The notes under the pieces were generated by a model. The model searched no databases and was not told the origin of the DNA. It was given only the letters and a program-made list of their open reading frames with translations. From the NCBI GenBank assembly GCA_031285245.1, contig JAITWN010000205.1, forward strand, positions 1 to 29,362: a stretch of DNA of 29,362 nucleotides, in the 5' to 3' direction. The translations under genes were made by a program, and so were the position numbers. Every line of letters begins with the position of its first letter. The stretch's first letter is position 1. Positions 7,511-14,521 of the stretch are shown here, in pieces. Source of the stretch: Chromatiales bacterium (GTDB taxonomy: Bacteria > Pseudomonadota > Gammaproteobacteria > SZUA-140).

Positions 7511-8593
7511 TCAGCCGCGCTCTAGCAGACCGGCGTCCACATAGCGCAACCCATCGCTGAGTGCACTGGCGTTGAGGCCGTATTGCTTGAGCACGAACGC
7601 AGCAGCAGCGCTGCGTATACCGGTCTGGCAGTAGCAGATATAGCGACGCTTGCGATCGAGTTCGCGCGCCATGCGGTGTAGGGAAGGCATGGGAATATTG
7701 AGCGCACCTGGGAGATGAGCATGCCGATATTCCGAAGCGAGGCGCACATCGATCCAGGCCGCACCTTCATTGATGCGCGCGCTGGCGGCGGCGAAATCGA
7801 GCCACTCCAGCGTGGGAGCGCGCAGCAGTTTGTTGAAATCTTCCTTGGACAGACGCAGCAGCACGCCATCGCTCATCATCGAAACCGTGGCGTTACGCGG
7901 ATTGTCGGTGAGCAGCGCGGCTTCACCGAAGGTGGCACCCTTGTTGAGCTCGGCCATGACGATGGAATCCTCATCATCGTCTGGATTATGAGTGACCAGC
8001 GCGGTGCCGTCGTCGATCATATAGAAGTAGTCGCCTTGATCACCTTGGCGAATGATGACCTGGCCGGCGTTCACCAGAATCGGTTCGAGGCGATGCAGCA
8101 GTTCTTCGAGATTGGTCGGCGGCAGATTGCGAAAGGTCGCCGATTTCAGCATGGTTTTCAGCCAACTCGATTTATTCACGCTGATGATGCGACCTTCGGT
8201 CATTACCACCGCTTCTTCCGGTACCGCAATCTGCGCCCAGGTCAGCAAACGATTGAGCAGTTCGGCATCAACACGCAAGATGGTCACGCGCGATGCGGTA
8301 ACCGCGGACGTTGCGCAAAGTGCTTCTTCAGTGATGATCGGATGTAGTGCCTCGGGACTGCCCGCGCTGATGACCTGACGCTTGTCCTTATCAAGGTGTA
8401 CTTCGATATCGCCGCGCAACAGATAAATAGCCTGATGATCAGGCTTGCCGTTATGCAGCACGGGAAGTCCGGGCTCCAGTGATTCGAGACGGGACTGCGC
8501 TACCAATTCATTGATGTGATCGGCTGGCAGCGAAGAAATGGGTTCCAGCCTGCGCACGGCATCGATGCTGGTCATTGCAGGAGATAAGCTCAC
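7511..8593 (-). CDS. Two cyclic-nucleotide-binding domains plus rhodanese domain protein
   Basis: Cytoplasmic protein of about 360 residues without a known specific role. The first CNB-like domain (about 10-125) lacks the FGE...R phosphate-binding cassette. The second (about 140-262) keeps it as FGEAALLTDNPRNAT and may bind cAMP or cGMP. A rhodanese domain follows (about 265-360) with a complete active loop, CQTGIRS, in YICYCQTGIRSAAAA. No helix-turn-helix is seen, so it is not a CRP-type regulator. The GTG at 8593 is chosen because AAAGGA (8604-8609) lies upstream at 10 nt; the ATG codons at 8575 and 8659 have no ribosome site. It is monocistronic between the rpiA hairpin and its own terminator. 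A nucleotide-gated sulfur-transfer function is inference only. Confidence 0.85.
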   Translation of the reverse strand: MSLSPAMTSIDAVRRLEPISSLPADHINELVAQSRLESLEPGLPVLHNGKPDHQAIYLLRGDIEVHLDKDKRQVISAGSPEALHPIITEEALCATSAVTASRVTILRVDAELLNRLLTWAQIAVPEEAVVMTEGRIISVNKSSWLKTMLKSATFRNLPPTNLEELLHRLEPILVNAGQVIIRQGDQGDYFYMIDDGTALVTHNPDDDEDSIVMAELNKGATFGEAALLTDNPRNATVSMMSDGVLLRLSKEDFNKLLRAPTLEWLDFAAASARINEGAAWIDVRLASEYRHAHLPGALNIPMPSLHRMARELDRKRRYICYCQTGIRSAAAAFVLKQYGLNASALSDGLRYVDAGLLERG

Positions 8594-8703
8594 TTGAATC
8601 CATTCCTTTCGAGGTCCGCGGACATTCAGCCGTTTTGCGGGCGACTGGAGCCTTTCCATCGGCCGTTATGGAAAATTCTTCAGTGAGTGCTTACTTGAAG
8701 CGT

Positions 8704-8738
8704 CGCGCAGTCGCCGCACCAAGCGCGGCGACTGCGCG
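8704..8738 (-). terminator. Strong 14-bp hairpin after rpiA
   Basis: CGCGCAGTCGCCGC (8704-8717) pairs perfectly with GCGGCGACTGCGCG (8725-8738) around a 7-nt loop. It starts 13 nt after the rpiA stop. No T-run follows on either strand, so it may stop transcription only weakly and may mainly protect the mRNA 3' end. Confidence 0.5.
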
Positions 8739-8751
8739 GTGTGGATGGCGA

Positions 8752-9411
8752 TCAACCGCCGAGTTTGCGCACGCCTTTTTCGCTGCCAAGCAGAAGCACA
8801 TCGGCGGGACGCAGGGCGAAGAGACCGTTGGTGACGACACCGGCGATGTTATTGAGTTGGCGTTCGAGTTCTGGCGGATTGACGATGCTAAGGCCACGCA
8901 CGTCGATGATGAGATTACCGTTGTCAGTGACGAAGCCTTCGCGCAGGGCAGGCGTGCCGCCGAGCTTGACGATCTGGCGCGCGACGTAGCTGCGTGCCAT
9001 CGAGATGACTTCGATCGGCAGCGCAAAGGCGCCAAGTACATCCACCAGCTTGGAATCATCGGCGATGCAGATGAATTTGCGGCTGGCCGCAGCCACGATC
9101 TTTTCGCGCGTGAGCGCGCCGCCGCCGCCTTTCACCAGTTGCAGATGTTGATTGCTCTCATCGGCACCATCTACATAGAGTGGGATGTCGCCGACCGAAT
9201 TGAGATCAAAGACCGAGATGCCATGGGCTTTCAGGCGCAGTGCCGAGGCTTCGGAGCTGGCAACGGTGCCGTCGATGCGGTTCTTGATGCGGGCGAGCGC
9301 ATCGATGAAATGGTTGGCGGTCGAGCCGGTACCGATGCCGACGATCGCGCCTGCTTCCACATATTCGAGCGCTGCTTCGGCAGCCTGCTTTTTTTGTTCA
9401 TCCCGCGTCAT
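8752..9411 (-). CDS. rpiA: Ribose-5-phosphate isomerase A
   Basis: Interconverts ribose 5-phosphate and ribulose 5-phosphate in the pentose phosphate pathway. The 219-residue protein equals the length of E. coli RpiA. Start ATG 9411 follows GGAGGA at 6 nt; an in-frame codon at 9456 lies upstream of the likely transcription start. Motifs: GIGTGSTA (25-32), substrate loop DGADE (81-85), and KGGGGALTREK (94-104), which contains the catalytic base Glu103. It is monocistronic, divergent from ilvA, with a promoter at 9452-9481 and a hairpin downstream. Nothing atypical. Confidence 0.96.
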   Translation of the reverse strand: MTRDEQKKQAAEAALEYVEAGAIVGIGTGSTANHFIDALARIKNRIDGTVASSEASALRLKAHGISVFDLNSVGDIPLYVDGADESNQHLQLVKGGGGALTREKIVAAASRKFICIADDSKLVDVLGAFALPIEVISMARSYVARQIVKLGGTPALREGFVTDNGNLIIDVRGLSIVNPPELERQLNNIAGVVTNGLFALRPADVLLLGSEKGVRKLGG

Positions 9412-9451
9412 AACACTTCCTCCAGGGCACGGATCATTGTCCAGTTGCGCG

Positions 9452-9481
9452 ATCATAACCGAGCTGGCGCGTTAATGTCAT
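9452..9481 (-). promoter_or_regulatory. Sigma-70-type promoter of rpiA
   Basis: On the minus strand ATGACA (9476-9481) and TATGAT (9452-9457) are 18 nt apart, each matching consensus at five of six positions. Expected start of transcription is near 9445, leaving a leader of about 34 nt that holds the GGAGGA ribosome site. Confidence 0.6.
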
Positions 9482-9526
9482 TGCGGCGCTAGGCAGGAAC
9501 GGGCGGGAATTGCTAACGTATGCGCC

Positions 9527-11047
9527 ATGAAAAACGACTATCTCAGTATGATCCTCAAGGCGCGCGTTTATGACGTCGCACGTGAAACCCCGCTTGATCC
9601 GATGAAAGCGTTGTCCGCGCGGCTCAGCAACAGCGTGCTGTTGAAGCGCGAAGACTTGCAGCCGGTGTTCTCTTTCAAGCTGCGCGGTGCTTACAACAAG
9701 ATGCAAGCGCTATCACCGCAGGCGCGCAGCAAGGGCGTGATCGCTGCTTCAGCGGGCAACCATGCACAAGGCGTGGCGCTCGCGGCTTCACGTCTTGGCA
9801 TCAAGGCGCTTATCGTCATGCCGGCGACCACGCCGGCGATCAAGGTGGCGGCGGTGCGTTCGCATGGTGCCGGTATCGTGCTCCATGGCGACACCTATGA
9901 TGAAGCCTATGCACATTCTATGGAACTCGCCGAGCAGCGTGAGCTTACTTTCATTCATCCTTATGACGATCCGCTAGTGATTGCAGGGCAAGGCACGGTC
10001 GCCATGGAGATGCTGCGTCGCGACGCAGATACCGTGCATGCCATCTTTGTGCCGGTCGGTGGCGGTGGATTGATCGCTGGCGTGGCGGCGTATACCAAGG
10101 CGCTCTATCCCGAGATCAAAGTCATCGGTGTGGAACCTGAGGACGCGCCCACACTGCATCGCGCGCTCGCGGCGGGGCGTCGCGTCGTGCTCAATCAGGT
10201 GGGTATCTTTGCTGATGGTGTTGCCGTGCGGCAGATCGGCAAAGAGACTTTCCGCATTGCGCGCGAGTGCGTGGACGAGGTGGTGCTGGTATCCACCGAT
10301 GAGATCTGTGCCGCCATCAAGGATATCTTCGACGACACGCGCTCGATCGCGGAGCCTGCCGGTGCGCTCGGCGTGGCAGGTTTGAAGAAATATGCGGAGC
10401 GCGAAAAGTTGACCGGGCAGCGTCTGATCGCGATCGACAGCGGCGCGAATATCAATTTCGATCGGCTGCGGCATGTCTCCGAGCGCGCGGAGCTCGGTGA
10501 GCAGCGCGAAGCATTGCTGGCAGTGACCATCGAAGAGAAGCCGGGTAGCTTTCTCAATTTCTGCCGTTTGATCGGCAAGCGCAGCATTACCGAATTCAAT
10601 TATCGCTATGCCGATCCGAGTCGCGCGCATGTGTTCGCCGGCATCGAGCTGCGGCGCGGCGGGGATGAGAAGAACGAGCTGATTGCCAAGCTGCGCGATG
10701 AGGGCTACCCGGTGATCGATCTCAGCGACAACGAAGTGGCCAAGCTCCATGTGCGGCACATGGTCGGAGGTCATGCGGATGGTGCGGGCGATGAAACGCT
10801 CTATCGCTTCGAGTTTCCAGAGCGACCTGGGGCATTGCTCGCATTTCTCGGCTGCATTGGTCGGCGTTGGAACATCAGCTTGTTCCATTACCGCAATCAC
10901 GGCGCGGCCTATGGTCGCGTCTTAGTTGGTATTCAGGTTGCGCCATCTGAGAAAGACAAACTGCAATCGTTTCTCGACGGACTCGGTTATGCGTATTGGG
11001 AGGAGACCGGTAATCCGGCGTTCGAACTCTTTCTCGGGCGAGGTTGA
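9527..11047 (+). CDS. ilvA: Threonine deaminase (biosynthetic threonine ammonia-lyase)
   Basis: PLP enzyme converting threonine to 2-oxobutanoate and ammonia, the first committed step to isoleucine. 506 residues, like E. coli IlvA (514). The catalytic domain (about 1-320) has the PLP lysine in SFKLRGAYNK (Lys51), SAGNHAQGVA, and the phosphate-binding glycine loop VGGGGLIAG (about 185-193). Two ACT-like regulatory domains follow (about 325-500); the starts EKPGSFLNFCRLIG and ERPGALLAFLGCIG mark them. Two such domains mean feedback control by isoleucine and valine, unlike the catabolic TdcB. Start ATG 9527 has only a distant GGGCGGGAA; no better codon is in place. No leader peptide for attenuation is visible. 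It ends in the terminator at 11059-11098. Confidence 0.95.
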   Translation: MKNDYLSMILKARVYDVARETPLDPMKALSARLSNSVLLKREDLQPVFSFKLRGAYNKMQALSPQARSKGVIAASAGNHAQGVALAASRLGIKALIVMPATTPAIKVAAVRSHGAGIVLHGDTYDEAYAHSMELAEQRELTFIHPYDDPLVIAGQGTVAMEMLRRDADTVHAIFVPVGGGGLIAGVAAYTKALYPEIKVIGVEPEDAPTLHRALAAGRRVVLNQVGIFADGVAVRQIGKETFRIARECVDEVVLVSTDEICAAIKDIFDDTRSIAEPAGALGVAGLKKYAEREKLTGQRLIAIDSGANINFDRLRHVSERAELGEQREALLAVTIEEKPGSFLNFCRLIGKRSITEFNYRYADPSRAHVFAGIELRRGGDEKNELIAKLRDEGYPVIDLSDNEVAKLHVRHMVGGHADGAGDETLYRFEFPERPGALLAFLGCIGRRWNISLFHYRNHGAAYGRVLVGIQVAPSEKDKLQSFLDGLGYAYWEETGNPAFELFLGRG

Positions 11048-11058
11048 ACGGATTTCTT

Positions 11059-11098
11059 AAATGCGAAAAGGCCCGCAATCGCGGGCCTTTTCGCATTT
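11059..11098. terminator. Long bidirectional terminator between ilvA and the H1-like gene
   Basis: A perfect 18-bp stem (11059-11076 with 11081-11098) closes on the loop AATC. Its core is AAAAGGCCCGC-AATC-GCGGGCCTTTT, giving a U-run on both strands. It begins 12 nt after the ilvA stop and lies 63 nt after the stop of the convergent H1-like gene, so it should end both transcripts. Confidence 0.92.
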
Positions 11099-11160
11099 GA
11101 CGGGGGAAGCGGGCCCGATGATATCGAAGCCCGCGCCTACTCCCCGCTTTACTCCACTAC

Positions 11161-11346
11161 TTACGCCTTCTTCTTCGCAGCGGCCTTCTTCTTCGTGGTC
11201 GCCTTCTTTTTCACGCCGGCCTTCTTCTTCGTGGCCGCTTTCTTCTTGGCGCCGGCTTTCTTCTTCACGCCAACCTTCTTCTTGGTTGCAACCTTCTTCT
11301 TGGTCGCAGCCTTCTTCTTCGTTACTGCTTTCTTCTTAGTGGCCAT
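11161..11346 (-). CDS. Histone-H1-like Lys/Ala-rich repeat protein
   Basis: Very basic 61-residue protein. After the initial Met it consists of exactly ten hexapeptides of the form x-x-K-K-K-(A/V), for example ATKKKA, GVKKKA, TTKKKA, with no unique domain. This is the tail type seen in H1-like proteins of bacteria (AlgP, Hc1/Hc2) and would be expected to bind DNA or RNA without sequence specificity. Start ATG 11346 has GGAGGA upstream; the longer in-frame extension to 11457 is non-repetitive and lacks a ribosome site. It stands alone, with a TATACT -10-like box at 11381-11386 on the minus strand, 34 nt before the ATG. Real expression is likely given the ribosome site and terminator; the function is inference from composition. 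Confidence 0.82.
   Translation of the reverse strand: MATKKKAVTKKKAATKKKVATKKKVGVKKKAGAKKKAATKKKAGVKKKATTKKKAAAKKKA
11164..11343 (-). repeat. Ten tandem 18-bp coding repeats
   Basis: The body of the H1-like gene is ten imperfect 18-bp units, each with a lysine triplet written mainly as AAGAAGAAG or AAGAAGAAA. The repeat is a likely site of copy-number change between strains by slipped-strand replication, always in frame. Confidence 0.8.
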
Positions 11347-11380
11347 TGATGTTGTCCTCCAAGTGTTGTAGAGCGAAGTT

Positions 11381-11386
11381 AGTATA
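11381..11386 (-). promoter_or_regulatory. Possible -10 box of the H1-like gene
   Basis: The minus strand reads TATACT 34 nt ahead of the ATG. No convincing -35 hexamer sits at 16-18 nt, so a partner activator or alternative contacts would be needed. The remaining bases to 11635 hold no gene; a small CGCTGT-TTC-ACAGCG hairpin lies near 11494-11508. Confidence 0.3.
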
Positions 11387-11635
11387 AACATCTTTGCGCA
11401 TAAAGCTAGTATCTCGCGCAAGTTTTGCATCGACTGTGGTATCGACGCTTCACGCATGTTCTTGAGTGTTTTTCGCTTCTATCTCGTTTGGAAGCGCTGT
11501 TTCACAGCGTTGTGAGTATGCTTTCGTGGCGCTTCATCGGGGCTATCTCGCGTTTCAATACGTGTAGAAAACAGCTTAAATAAAGGCGTTTTTGCAAATT
11601 CGTTTATATGCGAAGGTGTCTTTGAGGGTGGCGTG

Positions 11636-12106
<471 letters not shown>

Positions 12107-12132
12107 CGCGGGTCTCTCTTTATTCCTTAATA

Positions 12133-12276
12133 GCACCTAACAAAATGTTTTTTCGAAAGCGTCGCTAGCCGGTTTTTATTTCCCCTCCCCCATTTGTGGG
12201 GAGAGCGTAGCGAGGGGGCGCAGCCGGTCGGGGGAGAGGGCTATGAGCAATGAATAGGTATTTTTTTGTTAGGCGC
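12133..12276. mobile_element. Second type of MITE-like palindromic element
   Basis: About 144 bp without an ORF, bounded by GCACCTAACAAAA (12133-12145) and its near-exact inverse TTTTGTTAGGCGC (12264-12276), one mismatch in 13. Flanks show an imperfect 7-bp direct repeat, CTTAATA and CTTATTA. The interior has C-rich and G-rich palindromic blocks (CCCCTCCCCCA...TGGGGAGAG and GTCGGGGGAGAGG) that would fold strongly. It shares no sequence with the CGTCATTG-type elements. It occupies the whole spacer between ygfA and the EVE gene and probably formed by transposition; no parent transposase is present in the window. Confidence 0.6.
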
Positions 12277-12285
12277 TCTTATTAG

Positions 12286-12903
12286 TTATTCACGCCGCGG
12301 GTGATGGTCGCGATGAAAGCGGATCAGGCGGCGTTCAGTGAGGCAGGTATCGAGTGGCACGTCCCAGGCTTCGGATGGCAGTGCATCGACATGCTGGAAT
12401 TCATGCGCGACACCACATAGCGCGGGGCGTCGCCAGTGTTTGCGGCGGGTGAGGAAGGCAAGACTGCGATCGTAAAAGCCACCGCCCATGCCGAGGCGAT
12501 TGCCTTGATCATCAAACGCCACCAGCGGCATGAGAATAAGATTGATGTGCGCGGCACTGATGCGATGGCGCATGCCGAGTGCGGGTTCACCGATGCCGAA
12601 ATGATTGGCGATTAGTCGGTCACCAGGTTGCCATGGCATGAACCACAGACGTTCGCGTGCCATCGAATCGAGCACGGGCAGAAAGCAGTGCCTGCCCATG
12701 GCATGAGCGCGTTGCAACAGAGGCAAGACATCGATTTCGCCATCGGTGCAGAGATAGAAAGCGATGTTCTGATGGTTGTGCAGCAATTGACCGCGTATCG
12801 CGGTTTGGCGCAGTGCATGCGCGGCGTGCAGTTGGGCGCTTTCACTTAAGGCGCGGCGCTGCGCGCGCATGCGTTGACGCAGCTCGGTGCGCGTCGCTGT
12901 CAT
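12286..12903 (-). CDS. ygfA: 5-formyltetrahydrofolate cyclo-ligase
   Basis: ATP-dependent enzyme converting 5-formyl-THF (folinate) to 5,10-methenyl-THF, which returns a storage or inhibitory folate to one-carbon metabolism. 205 residues from ATG 12903 (MTATRTELRQRMRAQRRALS). The family signature is NRLGMGGGFYDRSLAFL near residue 150, with ILMPLVAFDDQGNRLG before it and the conserved LPSEAWDVPLD near the C-terminus. An in-frame TTG at 12957 would start at the 3' end of 6S RNA and is unlikely. Its place just after 6S RNA is a hallmark of gammaproteobacteria; in E. coli the two are co-transcribed and ygfA is linked to persistence. No strong ribosome site is seen. Confidence 0.93.
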   Translation of the reverse strand: MTATRTELRQRMRAQRRALSESAQLHAAHALRQTAIRGQLLHNHQNIAFYLCTDGEIDVLPLLQRAHAMGRHCFLPVLDSMARERLWFMPWQPGDRLIANHFGIGEPALGMRHRISAAHINLILMPLVAFDDQGNRLGMGGGFYDRSLAFLTRRKHWRRPALCGVAHEFQHVDALPSEAWDVPLDTCLTERRLIRFHRDHHPRRE

Positions 12904-12964
12904 CGCGAACCGGAAGTACTGCTGGGCAGGGGATGAGTGAAAAGAGGAATCGAGCAAGGAGGGT

Positions 12965-13153
12965 GGGTATCCTCCGCGAACACCGTCGCAGATCCTCGCC
13001 CTTGAACCAAAGGTTCAGGTGGGGACAACGGTAGCGTCACAGGCTTTCCGCTCGAGGCGGACATGCGCAAAGACGCCAGCACTATGCCCCCGGGGCGCAT
13101 GAATAGGCTCAAGAGTAGTCCAGATCCACTAACCTGTGCCGCAGCGGATACCC
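12965..13153 (-). ncRNA. ssrS: 6S RNA
   Basis: About 189 nt (E. coli 184) in the canonical site between zapA and ygfA. The ends pair: GGGTATCC (13153-13146) with GGATACCC (12972-12965). The 3' part holds the conserved hairpin CCTGAACCTTTGGTTCAAGG followed by TCTGCGACGG, closely like E. coli CCTTGAACCAAGGGTTCAAGG and GCCTGCGGCGG. The middle has GCGCATGTCCGCCTCGAGCGG followed by AAAGCCT, matching the E. coli GCATGCTCGG...GAGAAGCCT arm. 6S RNA mimics an open promoter and holds sigma-70 RNA polymerase in stationary phase. Ends are estimated from pairing. It may be cut from the zapB-zapA transcript or have its own promoter; none was identified with confidence. Confidence 0.93.
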
Positions 13154-13177
13154 AAAGCCATGATCGGGCGCTTCGCC

Positions 13178-13510
13178 CTAAAAATCAATTCTTCCGTTTT
13201 TGTAGCGATCGAGCACGCGTTGCATGCGGGACTGAAGGCCCGCAATGCGCGGCAGCGCGCTTTGGTCTAGGTAGTCGTTGCGCGACTGTTGCTGCAGCAT
13301 TTCGTTGGCGATGTTGAGAGCGGCCATGATCGAGATGCGCTCGAGGCCGATGACGCGGCCGGTGTCACGGATTTCACGCATGCGCTCATCGAGATGGCGA
13401 GCGGAGAGCAGTAGCGATGCACGCTCTTGCGCCGCGCAGGCGATGAGAAATTCCTTATCTAGAATGCGGATGGTGATCGGCTCTTTCGCTTGCTCGTCGG
13501 AGGGTTTCAC
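13178..13510 (-). CDS. zapA: Cell division protein ZapA
   Basis: Small cytoplasmic protein that cross-links FtsZ protofilaments at mid-cell. 110 residues: a globular N-terminal part (ITIRILDKEFLIACAAQERASLL, residues 12-34) followed by a long coiled coil (about 45-105). The GTG start (13510) overlaps the stop of the zapB-like gene by 4 nt (GTGA), so translation is coupled. 6S RNA begins 24 nt after its stop. All as in Pseudomonas. No oddity in the protein. Confidence 0.94.
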   Translation of the reverse strand: MKPSDEQAKEPITIRILDKEFLIACAAQERASLLLSARHLDERMREIRDTGRVIGLERISIMAALNIANEMLQQQSRNDYLDQSALPRIAGLQSRMQRVLDRYKNGRIDF

Positions 13511-13740
13511 AGTTCGGTTTCCAGGACTTTGAGCCGGGAGACCATCCCTTCGATCTTGCGGCGGGTGAATTCGTTGTTTTCGGTGAGACGCATGTGGGCA
13601 GCTTCCATCTGCGACTGTTTGGCGCGCAAACGATCGTTTTCCTGCTGAAGCTTTTCACAGATGGCGATGAGTTCCTCGATCTGCGCTGAGAGCAGGTCGA
13701 GATCGATGGCTTCCACGGCATTGATGCGTTTTGATGTCAT
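13507..13740 (-). CDS. ZapB-like coiled-coil division protein (TIGR02449 type)
   Basis: 77-residue protein, almost all helical coiled coil from about residue 8: DLDLLSAQIEELIAICEKLQ, then QENDRLRAKQSQME and NNEFTRRKIEGMVSRLKVLE. It resembles the small ZapB-like family found upstream of zapA in many gammaproteobacteria and probably links the FtsZ-ZapA ring to other division parts. Start ATG 13740 matches the family start MTSKRINAVEAIDLD. No ribosome site precedes it; instead a strong promoter ends 7 nt upstream, so the mRNA should be leaderless (see promoter). Its stop overlaps the zapA start. Confidence 0.85.
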   Translation of the reverse strand: MTSKRINAVEAIDLDLLSAQIEELIAICEKLQQENDRLRAKQSQMEAAHMRLTENNEFTRRKIEGMVSRLKVLETEL

Positions 13741-13747
13741 GCGGGCA

Positions 13748-13776
13748 ACTATAGTGCTGCGCCCAGGCAGGGTCAA
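13748..13776 (-). promoter_or_regulatory. Near-ideal sigma-70 promoter giving a leaderless zapB-zapA mRNA
   Basis: Minus strand: TTGACC (13771-13776), 17-nt spacer, TATAGT (13748-13753), then TGCCCGC and the ATG at 13740. Each hexamer matches consensus at five of six positions. Transcription should begin at the A of the ATG or one base before it, which fits the missing ribosome site. Confidence 0.7.
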
Positions 13777-13899
13777 CGGTGTACGTCACCGCTGCCGGGC
13801 TTTTTCTTTTATCATAGCCGCTTCAAAATCGGCGCCGTCGACGCTGCATACGGCCGGGCGTCGGTCCAGATGGATTGCCGTGGGATCATCAGAGGAATC

Positions 13900-14466
13900 A
13901 TGGAAATCACATTGCTCGAAAGAGCGTTGCAGCGCATGGGCGGGCAGGAAGGCGCGACGGAGAGCCACGGCATACTGTGTGGATTGCTGTGCGCGCGGGG
14001 TGAAGTCTCATTGCCGCAATGGCTGGCTTTGCTGCAAGCGCCCGGTGAAGATCACGACAGCGACATGACGCATGCTGACGAGCAGGAGTTGGTCGCCGGA
14101 CTCTATCGCAAAACGGTTGCTTGCTTGTGCGGGAAGGAAGCTTTGCTCGAGTTGCTGTTGCCGGAGGATGATGAAGCCCTGGGGCTGCGCTCCGAAGCCA
14201 TGGCGCAGTGGTGCAGTGGTTTTCTCTATGGTCTTGCTGCTGGTGGCATCAAAGATCTCACCGTCTTGCCGGATGACGTGCGCGAAATCGTCGCCGACAT
14301 CGCTGAGATCTCGCATGCCGATCTTGAAAATAGTGGCGAGGAAGAGGAGAACGCCTACGCCGAGCTGGTGGAATACTTGCGTGCCGGTGTCACGCTGGCG
14401 TTCGAGCTGCTGGAATCAGAGCGGGAGTCCGCGCGCGAAGCGGCGCCCGGGCAGACGCTGCACTGA
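13900..14466 (+). CDS. ygfB: UPF0149 family protein YgfB
   Basis: 188-residue, acidic, all-helical cytoplasmic protein. Start ATG 13900 follows AGAGGA; the upstream in-frame ATG at 13870 lacks a site. It begins MEITLLERALQRMGGQEGATESHGILCGLLCARG, the family's opening helix pair with the SHG(x)LCGLLC box, and later has WCSGFLYGLAAGG and the Asp/Glu-rich segment before EYLRAGVTLAFELL. In Pseudomonas aeruginosa YgfB has been reported to affect beta-lactam resistance through AlpA-dependent ampDh3 control; whether that applies here is unknown. It opens the ygfB-pepP-ubiH-ubiI cluster, divergent from zapB-zapA, an order conserved across gammaproteobacteria. Confidence 0.92.
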   Translation: MEITLLERALQRMGGQEGATESHGILCGLLCARGEVSLPQWLALLQAPGEDHDSDMTHADEQELVAGLYRKTVACLCGKEALLELLLPEDDEALGLRSEAMAQWCSGFLYGLAAGGIKDLTVLPDDVREIVADIAEISHADLENSGEEEENAYAELVEYLRAGVTLAFELLESERESAREAAPGQTLH

Positions 14467-14521
14467 TCCTCACCCCTCCATATATATAGAATATATAGAT
14501 AAGCATTACGCGGAGTATCCC

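Noticed and set aside
11161..11346. CRISPR-like regular repeats
   Set aside because: The 18-bp units are coding repeats of a Lys/Ala protein with no spacers.
12122..12129. ATTCCTTA near the EVE start as a remnant of the first MITE type
   Set aside because: Only eight bases match; too short to distinguish from chance.
14481..14502. TATATA tract before pepP as an RNA thermometer or promoter
   Set aside because: The pairing is weak and does not cover the ribosome site; no -35 partner was seen.
14072..14521. Upstream extension of the pepP frame
   Set aside because: It overlaps ygfB in another frame, does not look like protein, and a GGAG-led ATG sits at 14522.
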